Virus record (IMG/VR): IMGVR_UViG_3300044949_001257
Coordinates: 1 to 22,967 of that record
Origin: a virus
Length of the DNA stretch: 22,967 bases
Strand: one strand, 5' to 3'
Made by a program: the position numbers and the translations under genes. A model generated the notes under the pieces. That model had not been told where the DNA came from. It worked only from the letters and a program-made list of their open reading frames with translations, and ran no database searches. How positions within the stretch are numbered: the stretch's first letter is position 1; each line of letters starts with the position of its first letter. This document shows, in pieces, positions 22,227-22,967 of this stretch.

Positions 22227-22967
22227 CCAAACGCGACTTCAACACCATGCCCCTCTTTCCGCGACAGTCGGAATGGATTCCTCCACAGTCTTTCCCCAAC
22301 TTGTCCAGCGCCAAGGAGATTGCAATTGACCTCGAAACCTGTGATCCCAACATGGAATCCATGGGCCCAGGCTGGCCTCGTCGTGACGGCCACATTGTTG
22401 GGTACGCTGTTGCCGTTGACGGATGGGCAGGCTATTTTCCTGTTGCTCATAGCGGCGGCGGTAACCTTGATCGTCGGATTGTGGAGCGATGGATGGCCGA
22501 GGTCCTTGCGACGCCGGCTGACAAAATCTGCCACAACGCCTCCTACGACATAGGCTGGCTTCGCGCTTCAGGCTTCACGGTCAACGGCCGCATCATCGAC
22601 ACCATGCTGGCCGCGCCGCTCTTGGACGAGAACCGCTTCAGCTACGCGCTCAACAGCCTGGGCTTTGACTACCTTAAGGAGACCAAGTCCGAGCAGGGCC
22701 TGAAGGAAGCCGCACAGGACTTCGGCATCCACGCGAAGAAGGAGCTTTGGAAGCTGCCGGCCATGCACGTGGGCGAGTACGCCGAGCAGGACGCCGCGCT
22801 CACGCTCAAGCTCTGGCACCACCTGAAGGCGCTCATGCGGTCCGATGACGTCGAGTTCATCTTCAACCTGGAGACGGAGCTACTGCCCATCCTCATTGAC
22901 GTTACCTATCGAGGCATCCGCTTCGATCATGCCAAGTGCGACCGCCTTGTCCAGGACATGCGCCAAC
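22223..22967 (+). CDS. Family A DNA polymerase, N-terminal 3'-5' exonuclease part (truncated by window end)
   Basis: The frame opens with GTG overlapping the helicase stop (GTGA, 22223-22226) and stays open to the window end, giving 248 complete codons. The proofreading exonuclease motifs of the DEDDy type are clear. AIDLETCDPN is Exo I with the DxE pair, HNASYDIGWL is Exo II, and YAEQDAALTLKLW is Exo III with Tyr and Asp. The start of the linker to the polymerase domain (LETELLPILIDVTYRGIRFD) is typical of phage PolA-like enzymes. The polymerase fingers and palm lie outside the window, so polymerase activity is inferred from family architecture. There is no sign of an N-terminal 5'-3' exonuclease domain. 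With the primase and helicase it forms the phage replisome. Confidence 0.85.
   Translation, partial: MTKRDFNTMPLFPRQSEWIPPQSFPNLSSAKEIAIDLETCDPNMESMGPGWPRRDGHIVGYAVAVDGWAGYFPVAHSGGGNLDRRIVERWMAEVLATPADKICHNASYDIGWLRASGFTVNGRIIDTMLAAPLLDENRFSYALNSLGFDYLKETKSEQGLKEAAQDFGIHAKKELWKLPAMHVGEYAEQDAALTLKLWHHLKALMRSDDVEFIFNLETELLPILIDVTYRGIRFDHAKCDRLVQDMRQ

Noticed and set aside
1-22967. tRNA genes, integrase, transposase or attachment sites
   Set aside because: No cloverleaf-like segment, integrase or transposase motif, or flanking direct repeat of the expected kind was recognised; the search was by eye only.

Overview
This 23 kb window is part of a tailed double-stranded DNA phage genome, or a metagenomic contig of one. 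It carries a long run of virion genes, then replication and recombination genes, with almost no non-coding DNA. Several proteins have the look of structural proteins seen in marine and freshwater podovirus-like phages: a hub-like tail protein with the N-terminal block PGIDKQNTEYGAEGGW, a protein carrying SDSIPAMLSDGEFV near its C-terminus, and a Gln/Ala-rich protein with an FMNPYQQQVIDEAM block. By eye the DNA is moderately GC-rich (upper 50s percent). That does not favour an AT-rich host such as Pelagibacter, and the host cannot be named from this window. All family assignments rest on recognised motifs, not on searches.

Positions 1-15285, + strand: virion module. A truncated gene end is followed by a possible 23-residue gene, a tail hub/stabilisation-like protein, a protein with a likely C-terminal jelly-roll and a small 110-residue protein. 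Then come five genes of unknown exact role: a 660-residue protein with a hydrophobic/amphipathic centre, a 1090-residue Gln/Ala repeat protein, a Gly/Met/Tyr-rich low-complexity protein, an 872-residue proline-rich and coiled-coil protein, and an 1111-residue protein with glycine-rich hydrophobic segments. The last five fill the place where podoviruses keep internal or ejection proteins. Genes abut or overlap and are probably co-transcribed.

Positions 15248-17382, - strand: a two-gene cassette, a SNF2-like SF2 helicase followed by a PD-(D/E)XK exonuclease of the MGME1-like type. The two coding regions overlap by 13 nt. The nuclease 3' end runs 38 nt antisense into the last virion gene, leaving no room for a terminator between the convergent genes.

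Positions 17383-22967, + strand: replication module, starting at a sigma70-like promoter whose -10 lies in a perfect 10-bp palindrome. It encodes a 114-residue conserved phage protein, a 184-residue coiled-coil protein, a putative single-stranded DNA-binding protein ending in DAVPF, an archaeo-eukaryotic-type primase, a compact UvrD/Rep-like helicase starting with TTG, and the 3'-5' exonuclease part of a family A DNA polymerase starting with GTG and cut by the window end. Together with the - strand helicase and nuclease this is a fairly complete phage-encoded replication and recombination set. No RNA polymerase, tRNA, integrase, CRISPR array or insertion sequence was seen.

The least explained parts are the two low-complexity virion proteins, with separate 23-, 25- and 17-18-residue periodicities, and an imperfectly duplicated leader before the first replication gene and the primase.
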